Numbered from the stretch's first letter, positions 37,230-49,804 are shown. The stretch: 64,000 nucleotides of DNA from Taxawa tesnikishii (nom. ined.) (GCA_030247885.1 JAPDRO010000001.1:2170001-2234000); one strand, 5' to 3'. Program-made: numbers and translations. Notes: generated by a model not told the origin, from the sequence alone.

Positions 37230-37627
37230 GAACCCCGGGACGGATCGCAACTTCACAACCTTACTCAAGCTTGGCTTCATCTCTCAGGCCTATCCTTGCC
37301 TGGGCAATCCCCTATTTCAATGGCAAAAGGAAGGACACGAATAGGCATATCATGCAAGCTCCACTCAACACTCAGCTGAATTTAAATTTTAGCATCACCC
37401 GCGTTTACCGAGGTCAGCAGACAGCGGTAATCCTATACACTCTCCATCCATTGAGTTCATACTGCATTCAAAACGCAGTATACCCCTGGATGCACCCACA
37501 AGAAGCATCAACAACACACCAGACGACTCTCCTGTCATGGCATTTTTCGGTGGACTTAGGCCTCGCGTACGAACACAATTTGTAAGAGGAATTTTCTGAC
37601 TGCACCATACCACCGGTGAGTTGCCCT
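37230..37627. other. Intergenic before the second P450
   Basis: 398 bp lacking any supported gene; the apparent C-terminal extension of the P450 frame here is unspliced read-through. Confidence 0.35.
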
Positions 37628-39487
37628 TCATTCCACATAGACTTTCATATCTTTCGCCGCCAACTTGAACTTTGGTATGAACCAATCCGCCGCCACTACA
37701 CGTGATCAACCATACGCCCTGTACAGAACCCGCGATACGCGGAAACTCACCCTTCAAATCATCCGGACCTTTAGCATTGCAGCGCAGCTCAAATCTTCGA
37801 AACATCGCCGCAATGGTCGAATACAGCTCCGCATACGCCAAACTATCCATATTGTCAGATTTGGTCTGCAAGTGAACTTCCTTTCACATCCAAACTCAAC
37901 TTTATACCCAGACACACTCTCGATCCCTTGTTGAAAGCAACCATATACCTGCCCAAGCGTTCCCTTTCACCCGGGTCCAACCAGCGCTCGGGACGGAACA
38001 CGTCTGGTTCAGGCCAGATATCCGGGTTCGTGTGCATGACGAGCGTGGAGGTGGCGCATGGCGTGCCGGCTGGGATCCTCTGGCCGTGAAACCCAAGATC
38101 GGTATCGGAAATCCTTTGCAGCCTTGCGACGGAGCCATGGCTGAGCCTCAACCCTTCCTTTACCACGCCCGTCAGGTACGGCAGCTTCTCCAATCGCTGC
38201 AGAGGCGCCAGGTCGGAGGCGTCAGGCATGCATTCTGCAAGCTCCGCCCGCAGCCTCTTCTCTACAGACGGGTTGATCAAGATGTGCAGAACCGTGGCCG
38301 CGAGCACCGTAGCCGTGGTCTCCGCACCCGCCGCAACGACCGAGAAGCCCTCGTTCTGGATCCTCGGAATCGCTTTCTCTTCCGCTGGCATATTGCTCGC
38401 CAAGAGCTCATGGAATATTGTCGGATGCGCTTTGGTTTCCTGATACCCTTTATCCTTCTGCGCGACAATACCCTCGATCGCAGCCCTCGCATCCTCCTTG
38501 ATGTGTGCAATAGCGCCCATGCCCGGATTGATCGCCTGAAGCATCCACGTCGGCGCAATATCCAGCAGCGGCACCAGCCACGGAACCTGCCGAAGCACAG
38601 CACCAACCTTACCAAGCTGCGTCAACGTCTCCGTCCACTCCGGGAAGAAGTCCTCGCGGTCCAGGTACCCGTAACTCTGCGCAAATGCATACTCGGTAAC
38701 GATATCGGTGGCCAGACAGGTCATGGCGGCCTTGATCGGGACCGCCTTCCCCGTGTCCTTGAAGCCTTGAAGTCGCGCGCAGAAACGCTCGACCTTGGAT
38801 CGCAGCATCGGCTCGAGCTGCCTGACCTTGTGCGGCGAGAAGAAGGGGTCCAACGTCTTGCGGCGCATCTTGTGTAAGGCGTGGGGACCTGTGGCGGGCA
38901 GGCCCAGCTCGCCGTGACCGAACTGCTTGGTGTAGTAACTCCATTTGTGGCGCGGGGCCGAGGAGGAGTAGATTGTACTGTAGAATTGCGGGTCTTTTGA
39001 TACTCACATTGATTGAGCATGGTTCCCTGATGTTTTTCTCGTTCGGTTTGCGAGTTGTGCCCCGGGGGAGGGGACTTACCTGATATGTGGAGCTCGTGGG
39101 GATTTATGCGAACGATAGGTCCTGAGACCAAGTATCAGACTGACTGTTGTAGCCCGGGCAACAAGGACAAGATCTTATTTCCCTTGTGGATGTCGGTCTT
39201 TGCATACCGTATCTCTGATGTAGTTCCTGGATCTTGAAGATATACTGCCCGCTCATGACAATATCGTAGTGCATCTCGTAACTTCACTCGCCGCGATCCT
39301 CCGTCAGCAATGTCGGCAGACCGTCACCAAAGAAGTCAACACAAGGGACGTACAGATAAGTCGCCGCCGCCCATCTTGGTCCAGGGAACTTCGCGACAGG
39401 ACTGAAGTAGAGACGGTATAGGACAAGCAAGACGCAGTATGAAGCAAAAGCTGCAGCAGCACTAATCAGCGCATACGGGTACTCCAT
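37628..39487 (-). CDS. Cytochrome P450 monooxygenase (trichodiene-oxygenase-like)
   Basis: Membrane-bound heme monooxygenase resembling the fungal group around trichodiene oxygenase (CYP58 and relatives); substrate unknown. Six exons. N-terminal anchor MEYPYALISAAAAFASYCVL; FPGPRWAAATYLYEMHYDIV; GPIVRINPHELHISDPQFY; I-helix VVAAGAETTATVLAA; KEGLRLSHG (ExxR); FRPERWLDPGER; heme loop FNKGSRVCLGINLAYAELY; C-terminus VAADWFIPKFKLAAKDMKVY. Introns: 39282-39353, 39122-39207, 38994-39079, 37843-37900 and 37696-37750; the intron at 37843 restores GINLAYAEL and the last yields the short normal C-terminus. Full length, no frame break. The next gene is ZPR1, so there is no sign of a biosynthetic cluster. 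Confidence 0.92.
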
Positions 39488-39925
39488 CTCGACAGCAGCG
39501 GCGATTTCGTGAGTTCACAGTGAAAGGGACTCTCGATTTAATATCGTGGTGTGGAGTATATATATATATATAATGTTGCGGCTAAAAGCACGTTGTTGAC
39601 AGCGCTTAGATAATATCACTGCATTACCCGATTAGTTGCATCCGCTATCGATGTGGCTGCTTACCATGCCGTGTCCCCCGTGCTACAGATGTGGGCTACA
39701 GCACAGCAAGTCATCCACACGCTTACTGATCAACACCAGTCTTCGACAAATAGAGCACAAGGGCGGGCAGGGGTTCATAGCATTTCGGATAGATGCTCGG
39801 GTATCTCTTTGTGCTGCCTCTCGTCTCCCTAATCCTTGCCACTTTGACCAACTCTCATTCGGGTGCGTTTTCCCAGTCGCAACAAGGGAATGGATATCGG
39901 AAACATGAACTCATCCAAAGGGGAC
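39488..39925. other. Intergenic P450 promoter / ZPR1 3' end
   Basis: 438 bp with a short TA microsatellite at about 39558-39573, about 75 bp upstream of the P450 ATG, which may act as its TATA region. No gene. Confidence 0.4.
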
Positions 39926-41611
39926 TCACGACGGGTTGGCGACCGCCTCTCCAGCCTCCTGCTGCACCTCGCCATCAGCGACCACGGCGGGCTTTTCGCC
40001 CTCCTCTGTCACGGGCACATCCTCTTTGTCCGCCTCGTCATCATCCTGTTCGTAGCCCTCCGTCTTGATGTCCCGCAGACCCAGATGTTCCTCCTCCTCT
40101 TCCGTCCTCTCGTAGTCCTGAAGCTCGATCTGCGGGTCCGGCTCAGGCGCTGTGTAACTCTGCACGTAGCTGCTCGCCAGTGGGTCTTCGAGGATCATGG
40201 TAAACTGTTTGCGGCCCTCAATGGCAGCCGTCAAGCCGGTGAAAAAGTCATCCCATGTACGCTTCGTGCCCGCTTCCATGGAGTCACCGGCGCCCTGTAG
40301 CTGATCCTCACTGTCTCCGTCCTCGACCTGGAAAACTTGCGCGCGCAGATCCTTCCTGATGTTGGTGAGGAGGCCCTCGACAGTCGTGAAGCGGCCGCCG
40401 AGGGTACCGGGTTCAACCTGCAGCTGCAGCTCCGGGCAGTGCAGCGCGGCGCTCTCGCTCTTGAGGACGTCGCGCGCGAGATCCTCGGAGTTCTGGACGC
40501 TAAGCGTGATACGTCGGCCCTGTTCTGGTACCTCACCGCCAGTCTTGACCTCGTTGGACCGGTACCCGCAGTGCTCGCAGACTGTGGACATGAGCACGAC
40601 TTGCTTGAAGTGAGGGATATTGACCATCTTCATGTTTGTTGCGCATGGACGCGTGCAACCTGGACAGCTGGCGGGGAAGGAGTAGACTTCGTTCTCAACA
40701 ATTTCATCGTTGTCAACGTTGGTCTGGTCACGATCGGCTGTGAAGCCCTCGCCCATGTTGTGCGCTTGATACTCCGGCCGAATGGTGGTTGAAGGTGCTG
40801 CAGCGCCATCATCGTGGTTGTGTCCTGACCCTGGTTGCGGAACGTCATCTCCTAGTCCGAGAGTGGCATTCTGCTGTGCTGTGCGATTGTATTGGTGTTT
40901 GCTGTATTTGCCGGAGGAATCGCGTGGTGAAGGCTCGATCCAAGAGTTGCCGGACATATCGTCGACGGAGACCGTGAAGGGGTAGCGCTTTCCCTCGAGC
41001 ATATCACCCAACGTCCGTATCACTTCCGCGACCTTCTCACCAACTTCGGGCATCTGCTTCATGCGCTCCTCCTGCAGACTAGCCAGGTCTTCCTTGACGT
41101 TGCTCACAAGGCCCTCGATGTTGGTGTACTGTCCTCTTCCTGCTGGGATTTCGAGATCAAGGTCCTCTATCCTGAATAGGGCGACATCCGCCTTAACGAC
41201 TTGTCTCTGCAAATCCTCCTCCTTCTCGACCTTGAAAACATACTTGGCGCCGCGTGGCTGGATCTCGCCTGCAGACTGAATTTCCGAGTTCCTGAAGCCG
41301 CAGTGCTCGCACGCAAAGGACATGACAACGATTTCCTTGAAGAAAGGGATCTTGGTGAGAAGGAGCTTTGTAGTGCCCTACATGTATCCGTCAATATCCA
41401 CAACTGTGCCGTTGTTTCGAGACGGGCGGCTTACGTCTTCGTGGCAGTTCATGCACAAACTCTCAATCTCCTCGACCACCTTCTGCTCCCCTTCCTCCGG
41501 CTCGCCCTCACCGTTCAGCTTCATGTTCTCCACCTTGCGACCCATGTCTTCGAACAGGTCCTTGGCCAGCGAACTGCCCTTTGGCTGTGCGCTGTCGCCG
41601 TTGGTCGCCAT
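39926..41611 (-). CDS. ZPR1: Zinc-finger protein Zpr1
   Basis: Conserved eukaryotic chaperone that folds eEF1A, shuttling between cytoplasm and nucleus. Start MATNGDSAQPKGSSLAKDLF. Two ZPR1 modules are visible: zinc finger 1 (CMNCHED ... MSFACEHCGFRNSEIQ) with domain EIPAGRGQYTNIEGLVSNV, and zinc finger 2 (CPGCTRPCATNMKMV ... STVCEHCGYRSNEVK) with domain TLGGRFTTVEGLLTNIRKDL. The C-terminus is acidic. The single intron 41378-41434 lies within the first finger, between CMNCHED and GTTKLLLTKIPFF. About 540 residues, complete, no frame break. Confidence 0.96.
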
Positions 41612-42071
41612 AGTGCTTTTCTGAGATTTGGTTTCGTCAAGCGAAGTCGTTTGGAATCGCACACCAAGGTTTGTGTAGTATTGTCGGTATCGAGAGGCGG
41701 TGAATAGGGCAAGAATGCTGATGAGTCGGAATAAATTCTTCGAGTTTCTTCACCCCCACGTCAACGCTGGTGGGGCAAAGATGCCCTGCAAGATCTTATC
41801 TTAGCGCCAAACCCTCGGTCAGCCTTGTGTGACGTATCATACAGTATCCAGTATCCGGGTTTGTAACGAGTGCGAGCTCCACTGGTAGAAGTTCGTAAAA
41901 TTTGTTTCCCTGAGATAGCTGCTCATGGCTTCTTCTGAATGGCCGTTGATGACAGTTGCATGCGAAGAAGTCAATGCGGTGCCCTCGATCCGACACCGAA
42001 CAATGCGCATTCGGACCGGGACACTTTCCTTCCGTTTGAGCGCGGCTTTGAACAAGCGTAGATGATCTGTC
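41612..42071. other. Intergenic ZPR1 promoter
   Basis: 460 bp with no protein-like ORF beyond short shadows. Confidence 0.35.
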
Positions 42072-42758
42072 TCACGTGCTCTTCATGAAGTCCATAAGGT
42101 CAAATCCGCCCGTGGGAGCTTGTTGCTGTTTGTTTTTGGCAAGCATTGCCTGCAGACCACCTTGCTTGCGAGCCCGAGCCCGCTTTTTGCTGCCGGTGTT
42201 TACGGATGATGAGGCAGCTTCTTCCTTGACCAGTTCCGGGATAGGCTCCGCTCTGGCAGCCTCTGGTGGAAGCTTAGCAGCAGGTCTTTTGGGTGTGGTG
42301 TCCAGAACATCCGTTGTTGGAGGAGGCAACGGCGGGCGAGCGGCCGCCAGTTTGCTAGCCTTCATCTGTATGCGCTGAGTTGGTTTCTTAGGCAGTCGAA
42401 CCCGAGTCTTGCAGTTGCACCTTGAGCAGATATAGACAACAAATCTCTCCTGGTCGGATGTTGGGTCCTTCGTGGGTTGGCGAACTTTCTTGGAGCTCTT
42501 GCTGTCTTCTCGGACGGTTTTGCAGGACCAGCTCGGAACCATCAAGGTGCCGCAAGCACCACAAGCGCGTCCCTCTCGTTCATGTTCTGGTCGTCCAGCA
42601 AGATGGACGCTCGTAGTATAGTTGTACTCTGCGCCAAGATACGCCGATAGTGCAGGCGAGCTGGCCATCAAAAGGTTGGCTGCTCCATCCAGGTATCGCA
42701 GTTTTGCTTCAGTGTTTGGCGGTAGTGTGTTATTCAGACCCGCCGTCTTCGCAGACAT
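42072..42758 (-). CDS. RNase P/MRP protein subunit, Rpr2/Rpp21/Snm1 family
   Basis: Protein cofactor of nuclear RNase P (tRNA 5' processing) or RNase MRP. The single exon encodes 228 residues: N-terminal helix region (KLRYLDGAANLLMASSPALS), then a four-cysteine zinc ribbon made of CGACGTLMVPSWSC and YICSRCNCKTRVRLP, the hallmark of this family. The rest is a low-complexity basic tail (GSKKRARARKQGGLQAMLAK) ending GGFDLMDFMKST. The tail is longer than in yeast Rpr2 but usual in Pezizomycotina. Rpr2 versus Snm1 cannot be settled from sequence alone. Confidence 0.85.
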   Translation of the reverse strand: MSAKTAGLNNTLPPNTEAKLRYLDGAANLLMASSPALSAYLGAEYNYTTSVHLAGRPEHEREGRACGACGTLMVPSWSCKTVREDSKSSKKVRQPTKDPTSDQERFVVYICSRCNCKTRVRLPKKPTQRIQMKASKLAAARPPLPPPTTDVLDTTPKRPAAKLPPEAARAEPIPELVKEEAASSSVNTGSKKRARARKQGGLQAMLAKNKQQQAPTGGFDLMDFMKST

Positions 42759-43018
42759 TATGATGCTACTTTATCAGGTCTGGCTTGCCATGAAACAATT
42801 AAGGGTTGTTGATGATCAATATGGATGTACAACGCTTGAGTGTCACATGAAGACGTGTTTTCAAGATCGCGTTTCACCGAACTTCAACTTCGCTCTCTGC
42901 GAGCGTCGTCTCATCACATCACTCATATACACGAGAAGCGCAGTCTTGGTGGTGGTTCACGGGTAGACTGTCGGGAAATGGTTACGTGCGCATCCACTAA
43001 CAACGTGTACCGGGCACA

Positions 43019-44308
43019 ATGAACGCGGTAGACGCAACCGACAGAGAAGAGCGGACCGACTCTGGTACGACTTTCTGAAGACTGCTACGGGCAGCGCAGC
43101 ACAGAAGATTGTTCTGCCTACAAGAAGCCTCCTACTGACATACCTAACACAGGCCCACCTCCGTCCCTACTTTCTATAGTCCTTGACACAAACCCGCACG
43201 CCTGGGCTCTCCTTTCATCCACCCTCCCTCTCTCCAAACTCGTCGCCAACCTCCTTGTCTTCATCAACGCCCATCTGGCCATCCACCACGCAAACCGAGT
43301 CGCCGTGATCGCCAGCCACACCTCTTGCGCCCAATGGCTCTACCCGACACCCACACCCTCCGCGTCCGCCTCCGACAGCTCCACCGACGTCGACATGGGT
43401 GACGGTAAAGAAGGAACGGGCACCGGGGACGCGAACAAGTACCGGCCCTTCGCCGCCATCGAAGCCGCCCTGACACAAAACCTCCGCAAACTGGTCTCCG
43501 AAACAACACTCACCACCCTCTCCACCACGCCCAGCACCATGGTCGCCGGCGCGCTGACCATGGCCCTGGCACACATCTCCAAACTAACCCTAACGGCACC
43601 GACCCTCGCATCAAGCTCCTACGACACCTCCAACACCGCCGGCGCCTTCACCACCACCTCAGCCGACGGCACCCGCAGCGCCAGCACGGCCGGCCTGACC
43701 GCACGCATCCTCATCGTCTCCGTGAGCGGCGATCTGGCATCCCAGTACATACCCATCATGAACGGCATCTTCGCCTGCCAGCGCCTGCACATTCCCATCG
43801 ACATACTCAAACTGGCCGGCGACACCGTGTTCCTGCAGCAAGCGGCAGACGCCACCGGCGGCATATACATGGCGCCCACCGGGGAGCACATCGGCGGCCT
43901 GCTGCAGTATCTCATGATGGCCTATCTGCCGGACCAGGAGGCGAGGAAGTGCCTCGTGCTGCCCGGCGAAGGCGAGGCCGTCGATTTCCGCGCCGCCTGT
44001 TTCTGCCACAGGAGGGTCGTTGACGTCGGCTTTGTGTGCTCCATCTGCTTGTCTAGTGAGTCATCCGTCCATGCCTACGTATACGCCCGGGGACTGCAGC
44101 TGATACGGGGGGGAACGAAACAGTCTTCTGTGAGCCTTTGATGGATAATACGTGTCTGACTTGCGGCACCCATCTCTCGCTGTCCAACTATGGTACCAAG
44201 CCTGTAGTGGTGAGGAAGAAGAAAAAGAAGACGAGAGTTGGTGGTTTGCAGGCGGGCGAGAGCAGGGCGGGCACGCCTGCTAGTGGAGCTGATACGCCCG
44301 GGCCTTGA
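43019..44308 (+). CDS. TFB4: TFIIH core subunit Tfb4 (p34)
   Basis: Component of the TFIIH core, needed for RNA polymerase II initiation and nucleotide excision repair. Start MNAVDATDREERTDSGPPPS after the intron 43065-43152; the von Willebrand-A-like fold follows: LLSIVLDTNPHAWALL, LVFINAHLAIHHANRVAVIA, RILIVSVSGDLASQYIPIMN, PIDILKLAGDTVFLQQAADA. The C4-type zinc module spans ACFCHRRVVDVGFVCSICL and FCEPLMDNTCLTCGTHL, joined across the intron 44056-44123. The end is basic then Ser/Pro-rich (VVVRKKKKKTRVGG). A short Ser-rich insertion follows LYPTPTPSAS. Complete, no frame break. Confidence 0.95.
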
Positions 44309-45002
44309 GACTGGAGGTCCCGAATTTACGACAGCTATCTACAAATATAATCCAGTGAGGTGCCAAAGCCTGGGCGCTTGGGGGAGACTGCGAGCCGCTA
44401 CAAGCCTGACAAGAGAGCTGTGGTCCAGGCATTCGAGTCGAAGGATTGGAGAGGTGCGGTGCGGTCGTGGAGCGGACGAAGAGACGAAGCGCAGTAGAAT
44501 CAGCGAATCTGCCCTCCGATTCCCCAACAATTCAAGAAGCGACAGGCATGAGCACTACGGGACTGGCCAGTAAAAGGGGGTCGAAGCAGTATTGCGGAGC
44601 ACCTATCTGCGGACTATGCTTGCATCTCGACCACGGAGAGAATCTATAGGAAGCCAAGGAGCAGAACAGAAGAAGCAAAAAAGCCAGCAGGCGTACGCCC
44701 GTCGCCAAAGCTAACCACAACATTCCCACCGCCAACAACGGTATTGTTACACGACAACCGCAATCAACAGTGTCCGGCAAGACACTAGAGCGCTGCGCTG
44801 CATTGGGAACTCAGGTGAAGGAGATGTGAAGGTGTTTGAACCGGGCGTGCATAGGCGGAGTGCCCAGCATAGTTGAGTTGAAATTGGTCGCAGAGAGTGG
44901 AAGCCCAGGAGAAGTGCGGTGAAACATTCGAGACATTCGCTCGTGATCTAGTCACTTGCGCCTGCGTGGACGGATTGATCGACCACCTTGGGCGGAAGTC
45001 AG
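44309..45002. other. Convergent intergenic TFB4/taspase
   Basis: 694 bp; two convergent 3' ends. No recognisable gene or repeat. Confidence 0.35.
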
Positions 45003-47181
45003 TCACATGCGATCGCGTGAAGGGATGAATCGGTCACCTTGAGCCAGAGTACCACCGCCGCGGCTGCGAGACATGGTACATTGTGGTTTGGTGTCCTCGG
45101 CAGACATGGAAGCCAAGGCCTCGCAAACTGTCAGCAACACATAGTTCATTCGGTATGGAAGCAGGGTTTTACTTACGAATGAGTCGGTGTTATGCGCAAA
45201 GTACAGGAATGCACCATCTGCCGTCTTTTTGACGCAGAGGATACCAATAGCGCCAGCGGAGTTGCTGTTTTTGACACTGGGATGACCTGACGCCATCAGT
45301 ACGTACACAAATCTGGGCAATGGCATGGAAGAGCTCACCCATGAACTCCGTCTCGATTGCAGACGCTATCGCATCCTCGTCACAATTGGCTTCCTCGAAA
45401 GGGGCGCCACCTCGTCCTTTCTTAACGCAGTAATATAGGCGCTGAGCGAAGACCGTCGCAGCCATGGTCGTTGCCATGTGTTCTCCAGTTCCGCTCGTCA
45501 CGGCAGCCACGGAGGTCTGATCTTTGTCCTCAGGATCCTGAGGCACCACAGCAGCGCCGACTCCCACCAGTGCGGCCGGGCCGATGCGTCCACGATGCTT
45601 CATGCCGATACCACCAGAGGAGGCGCCACAAGCGACGTTACCTGAGCTGTCGATCGCAATCGCGCCGACGGTGTCGGTGACATGGTCCTCTCGCTCGTTA
45701 GGTTGGGCTTCGTCCTGGGATGCTGCCTTGCCCGACCGAGGAGTCGCGGGAGCCTCAGGCGGAAAAGGTGGGTACTCGTACACGTGCGCTAGCGGGGTAC
45801 GTGTACGCGGCGTTGGTGACTCGATCCTCTTTTCTTCGGGGGTATCAGGTAGGTTCAATATGAGTGCTTCGAGGGGGTGTGCTGCCAGTCTCAGAAGCCG
45901 CCTCTGGAGCGGCTGTAGTCATCGCGGACGTCGTAGTAGTGGAGGCGGACTCCTGTCGAGGCTCTGGGCTCGGAGTGAGAGACGGGAGCTTCATGGAAGT
46001 GGCAGTGGAGCCGGAAGTCTCAGAAGCTGATGATCCGTCATGCCAGCTGTGTCTGTCATGATGGGCATCGTTCAGATCGCCCATTGGTATTTGGTTCCTG
46101 TCTTCAGCATCACTCATTTCCAGGTCCGATTCGAGAGACTGCGTGTTGGAGCTATGTCCGTCATCGCTAATGATGGACTGGGTGCTGTTGATGAATGGGC
46201 TATGCGAGGCTTCTTGAAGCCGTCTCAATGGGCTTCGGGGGTCGACAAACGTGCCAGACTCATAGATAGAACGTTGGATCAAATCTGGCGTAGTACTTGA
46301 GGAGCCTCTGCAGGTACGGGAGAAAGTAGATGCCGCTGCCGAGTTGATTGGAGAGTCATCAGAAGATGGCGGTGGTGAGATTGGCTGTGCTTCGTTCCAA
46401 ACCGCATCTTCCATCGACTTGACGTATGCACTGCGGCTGCTCTCGTAGTCGCGCTCTTCCTGCAGTGGATCCGGTTCGTAATCTGGCCCGGATGACGGTA
46501 CGTATGTTCTTCCTTCAGCTTGTTCTGCCTTGCGCTCGGCATGTTTCAGGTCCTGTTGCCATCTACGCCAACGTTCGAGTGCGTTTGGCGAGGTCAAAGC
46601 ATCGTGCGGCAACACAGGCATGCCAGCCTCGTACGCGAAATCAACCGCTCCCTTTCCGACGAGCAAGTTCGGTGGCACACGACGCAGGCTGAGGGGTTGC
46701 GTACTGTGATCTAGAATCGTTCGAGCAAGGGAGATTGGGTTTTTCATCTCTGCGCATGATCAGGGTTGTCGGTCTCGCTCGAGAGAAGTCCAGGCGTACT
46801 CACGAGAGACTGCTCCAGCGCCGCCACTGCGTCCATAGTGATCAACCATTACAGCATCGCACTCAACGGTACCGTCCATTGCCAAATTGCTCCCGTAACC
46901 AGCATTTGTGATTTCGCGGTCCTCAAGAACCCTGATCGCCATTTCAACAGCATCCACGGCGGAGCCCCACCCCTCAAGATAGCCATGCCTGTCTTTGCAG
47001 CACTACCGAATGGTCAGAAGCCTTGACACGTTGAACCCAGGCCAGCCGTTACTCACTCGTTGCAAGCTTGTAGGTGGATGTGCTCGTTGGTGACGCTATG
47101 GTACCCGGCTCCTGCATGCACGAAGATGCACGGCACGACGCCGCTCTTCTTGTTTCTCTTGTGATGGAACATGTTTTGCAT
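45003..47181 (-). CDS. Threonine aspartase (taspase-1-like, asparaginase-2 family)
   Basis: N-terminal-nucleophile hydrolase predicted to self-cleave before a Thr and act as an endopeptidase after Asp. N-half: VPCIFVHAGAGYHSVTNEHI, EMAIRVLEDREITNAGYGSN, MDGTVECDAVMVDHYGRSGG. C-half begins DTVGAIAIDSSGNVACGASS (the Thr in DTVGAIAID is the predicted nucleophile), then GGIGMKHRGRIGPAALVGVG, TSGTGEHMATTMAATVFAQR and TKPQCTMSRSRGGG. Between them is a Ser/Thr/Pro-rich insert of about 250 residues. Introns: 47003-47056, 46750-46803, 45287-45338, 45120-45176. Frame breaks at CCCC 46965-46968 (one G missing) and at the G5 run 45873-45877 (one extra or two missing). Two in-frame start codons, at 47181 and 47172. 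Confidence 0.88.
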
Positions 47182-48161
47182 CTCGCGTTTCGAAGTTCTC
47201 AATGCCAGAGTTTGTTCGGGTGCAGGTGAAGTGTGGTAAAGGTTCGCTCGTGGCGACGTGAATATGCCAAGAGATTGGTATCAACGACGGCAGCGTGTCC
47301 GGCTGGCGGTTCTCGAACCCAGAAGTGATCCGAGACCAACAACTTACGAGCGAGTAATCGCTCCCGTGCGGTCGACTCGCTGGAATGTGAAGGCTTCCTG
47401 AAGAAAGTCTGACTAGGTGTGGATTTGCTTGAGGACACTGATAGGACGAACCACCGGATAGAAGATAGGAGTAGAATGGTTAAGTGAGTGATGCAAAGAA
47501 CGATAACCTTCTCGCGAGGAACACTGTTGCGCCCAGGCCGAGCCTGTAGTGTAGAGTAGAGAGAAACCGGAGAGGAAAGGGGGAGGCTTGGAGAAGATGA
47601 AGCCGGTTGTGGTTGTGGTTGTGGAGCGGAAGAGAGCAAGATTTCATAGGAAAGGACTTGTCGCTACTCCTCTGTGCGCTGCCTGCCTACTTTGCAGATT
47701 TTCGAGTTGGGAAGGCACGACACGACACGATACGACACGACACAACTGCCTCTGTTTCTACGCGTGACGCATTTTCATCGTGATTTATGTTTGCAAGACA
47801 ACAGCGGCCATTGCATCTATACCCGCGTAGAAAGACTGCCCACCGTGTCTACAATATTAGAAAGATTAAGCGTGGTCCTGCGTTTCCTGTCCTCTTGAGT
47901 GTTGGGAAAGCGAGGCGAAAAAGGTCAACTGAAGTGCAAACAGCGTGTGGGTGAAGGCGAATGCCAAGACATGTTCGCGGGGCTGGAGCAGAGTGCCCGT
48001 GGCCCAATACGTAACGCTCTCCAGGTACCTGCGTCGCTCACGACCGTACAATCGCTGTGTGCCTAGCTCGACACTTCCTAATAATCAATCTCGAGCTGCT
48101 GCAACATCCGGCCCATCACTCGAGCGTCGAGCGCGCTGAACAGCACGGATAGAGAGCCACA
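47182..48161. other. Divergent promoter region taspase/ARP3
   Basis: 980 bp with a short CACGA tandem repeat (about 47716-47745) and no supported gene; promoter function for both neighbours is assumed. Confidence 0.4.
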
Positions 48162-49804
48162 ATGGCCAACCAGACTCCGGCCGTTGTCATGGACAAGTGA
48201 GCTTCAACACGACTACTCTACATACGCTCAGTACTGACTCCAAGGCAGCGGTACGGGTTACACTAAGCTGGGTTTGTCTCTTCTCTTCCAACCCCTTGTC
48301 TACACCCACTTAATGGATACCCAGGTTTCGCTGGAAACGATGCGCCATCTTGGGTATTCCCCACCGCAATAGCCACGAAAGGCCCTGCAGGAGGTGCTGG
48401 AAGCTCCGGATCTGGCAGGCCAGCGGTTGCGAACAAGCCTTCGTTCCTTACTGGTGGTGCTGGGCCGAGCGGACACCTTTCGGCCAAGAGGGGGACGGAG
48501 GACTTGGACTTCTTTATTGGAGACGAAGCCCTCGCGGCAGCAAGTGGACCCGGTACATAATCTCGAAGAAATGGGAGTTTTCTTGTAGGTCAACGGAGCT
48601 AAGGGGTAACAACAGGTTATGGCATCAACTATCCAATACGGCATGGACAGATCGAGAACTGGGTTAGTTATACTGCATCTTTGGTGGTGGGTTGTGCTGA
48701 CTGGCAGATAGGATCTTATGGAGCGGTTCTGGTCAAACTCGATGTTCAAGTATCTCCGGGTCGAGCCTGAAGATCACTACTTCCTGCTTACTGAACCGGT
48801 ATGCATACGTTCTGATGTTTCGCGTATGCTAGGGTCTAACGCGTTATAGCCCCTCAACCCTCCAGAGAACCGCGAAAACACCGCAGAGATCATGTTCGAG
48901 TCGTTCAACTGTGCTGGTCTTTACATTGCCGTTCAAGCGGTGCTTGCCCTCGCTGCTTCATGGACGTCCTCTAAAGTCCAGGACCGCTCACTTACTGGAA
49001 CAGTCATCGATTCCGGAGAGGGAGTCACTCACGTTATTCCAGTAGCAGAAGGATATGTCATTGGGTCCTCCATCAAGAGCGTACCTATCGCTGGACGCGA
49101 CATCACTTATTTCGTTCAGAGCCTTCTCCGTGACCGTGGCGAGCCAGACAGCTCCCTCAAGACTGCGGAGAGGATCAAGGAGGAGTACTGTTATGTGTGC
49201 CCTGACATCGTCAAGGAGTTTGCGCGATACGACAGGGAACCGGACCGTTTCGGCAACCACACCGTCACACATCCCAATGGCAAGTCGGTTGTCGTCGAAG
49301 TCGGATACGAGCGTTTCCTCGCACCAGAGATCTTCTTCAACCCTGAAATTTACTCTTCTGACTTCCTGACGCCTCTGCCAAACATTGTCGATACCGTCAT
49401 CCAGACATCGCCAATCGACGTCAGAAGAGGATTGTACAAAAACATTGTGCTTTCCGGGGTTCGACATTGTACGAGAACTTCGGTCGCAGGCTGCAAAGAG
49501 ACATCCGACACCTGGTAGACGCTCGCATAAAGGCATCCGAAGCCAGAAGCGGAGGTGCAAAGAGCGGTGGTCTGGATGTGCAGGTCATCACGCACAAGAG
49601 GCAAAGGCATGGACCGTGGTTCGGCGGCAGCTTGCTCGGCCAAACGCCTGAGTTCCGGAGCTACTGCCACACCAAGGCAGAGTATGATGAGATTGGACCA
49701 AGGTAAGTTGTGTTGCAGGAACGCTGCTGTAGTAGGCACCCGCTAACGCGTTACACAGCATCGTGAGACGGTTTGCACTCCTTGGTGGACCGGGAAGCAG
49801 CTAG
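48162..49804 (+). CDS. ARP3: Actin-related protein 3 (Arp2/3 complex)
   Basis: ATP-binding subunit of the Arp2/3 complex, which nucleates branched actin at endocytic patches and hyphal tips. Seven exons. [20 protein letters not shown] and [19 protein letters not shown] (phosphate loop 1), [58 protein letters not shown] (phosphate 2), the adenosine motif [18 protein letters not shown] and the C-terminus [15 protein letters not shown]. Introns: 48197-48248, 48272-48324, 48553-48615, 48663-48711, 48799-48849, 49703-49758. The adenosine motif is interrupted at the GGGG run 49456-49459; one more G restores SGGST. In an essential gene this argues for a sequence error. Confidence 0.96.

Noticed and set aside
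37395-37627. Long C-terminal extension of the second P450
   Set aside because: It arises only if the intron 37696-37750 is read through; splicing gives a normal P450 C-terminus.
38032-38877. 281-codon + strand ORF
   Set aside because: Antisense to the conserved core of the second P450.
22402-39487. Secondary-metabolite cluster (two P450s plus laccase)
   Set aside because: The genes are spread over 17 kb with a kinesin between, and no PKS, NRPS, terpene synthase or cluster regulator is present.
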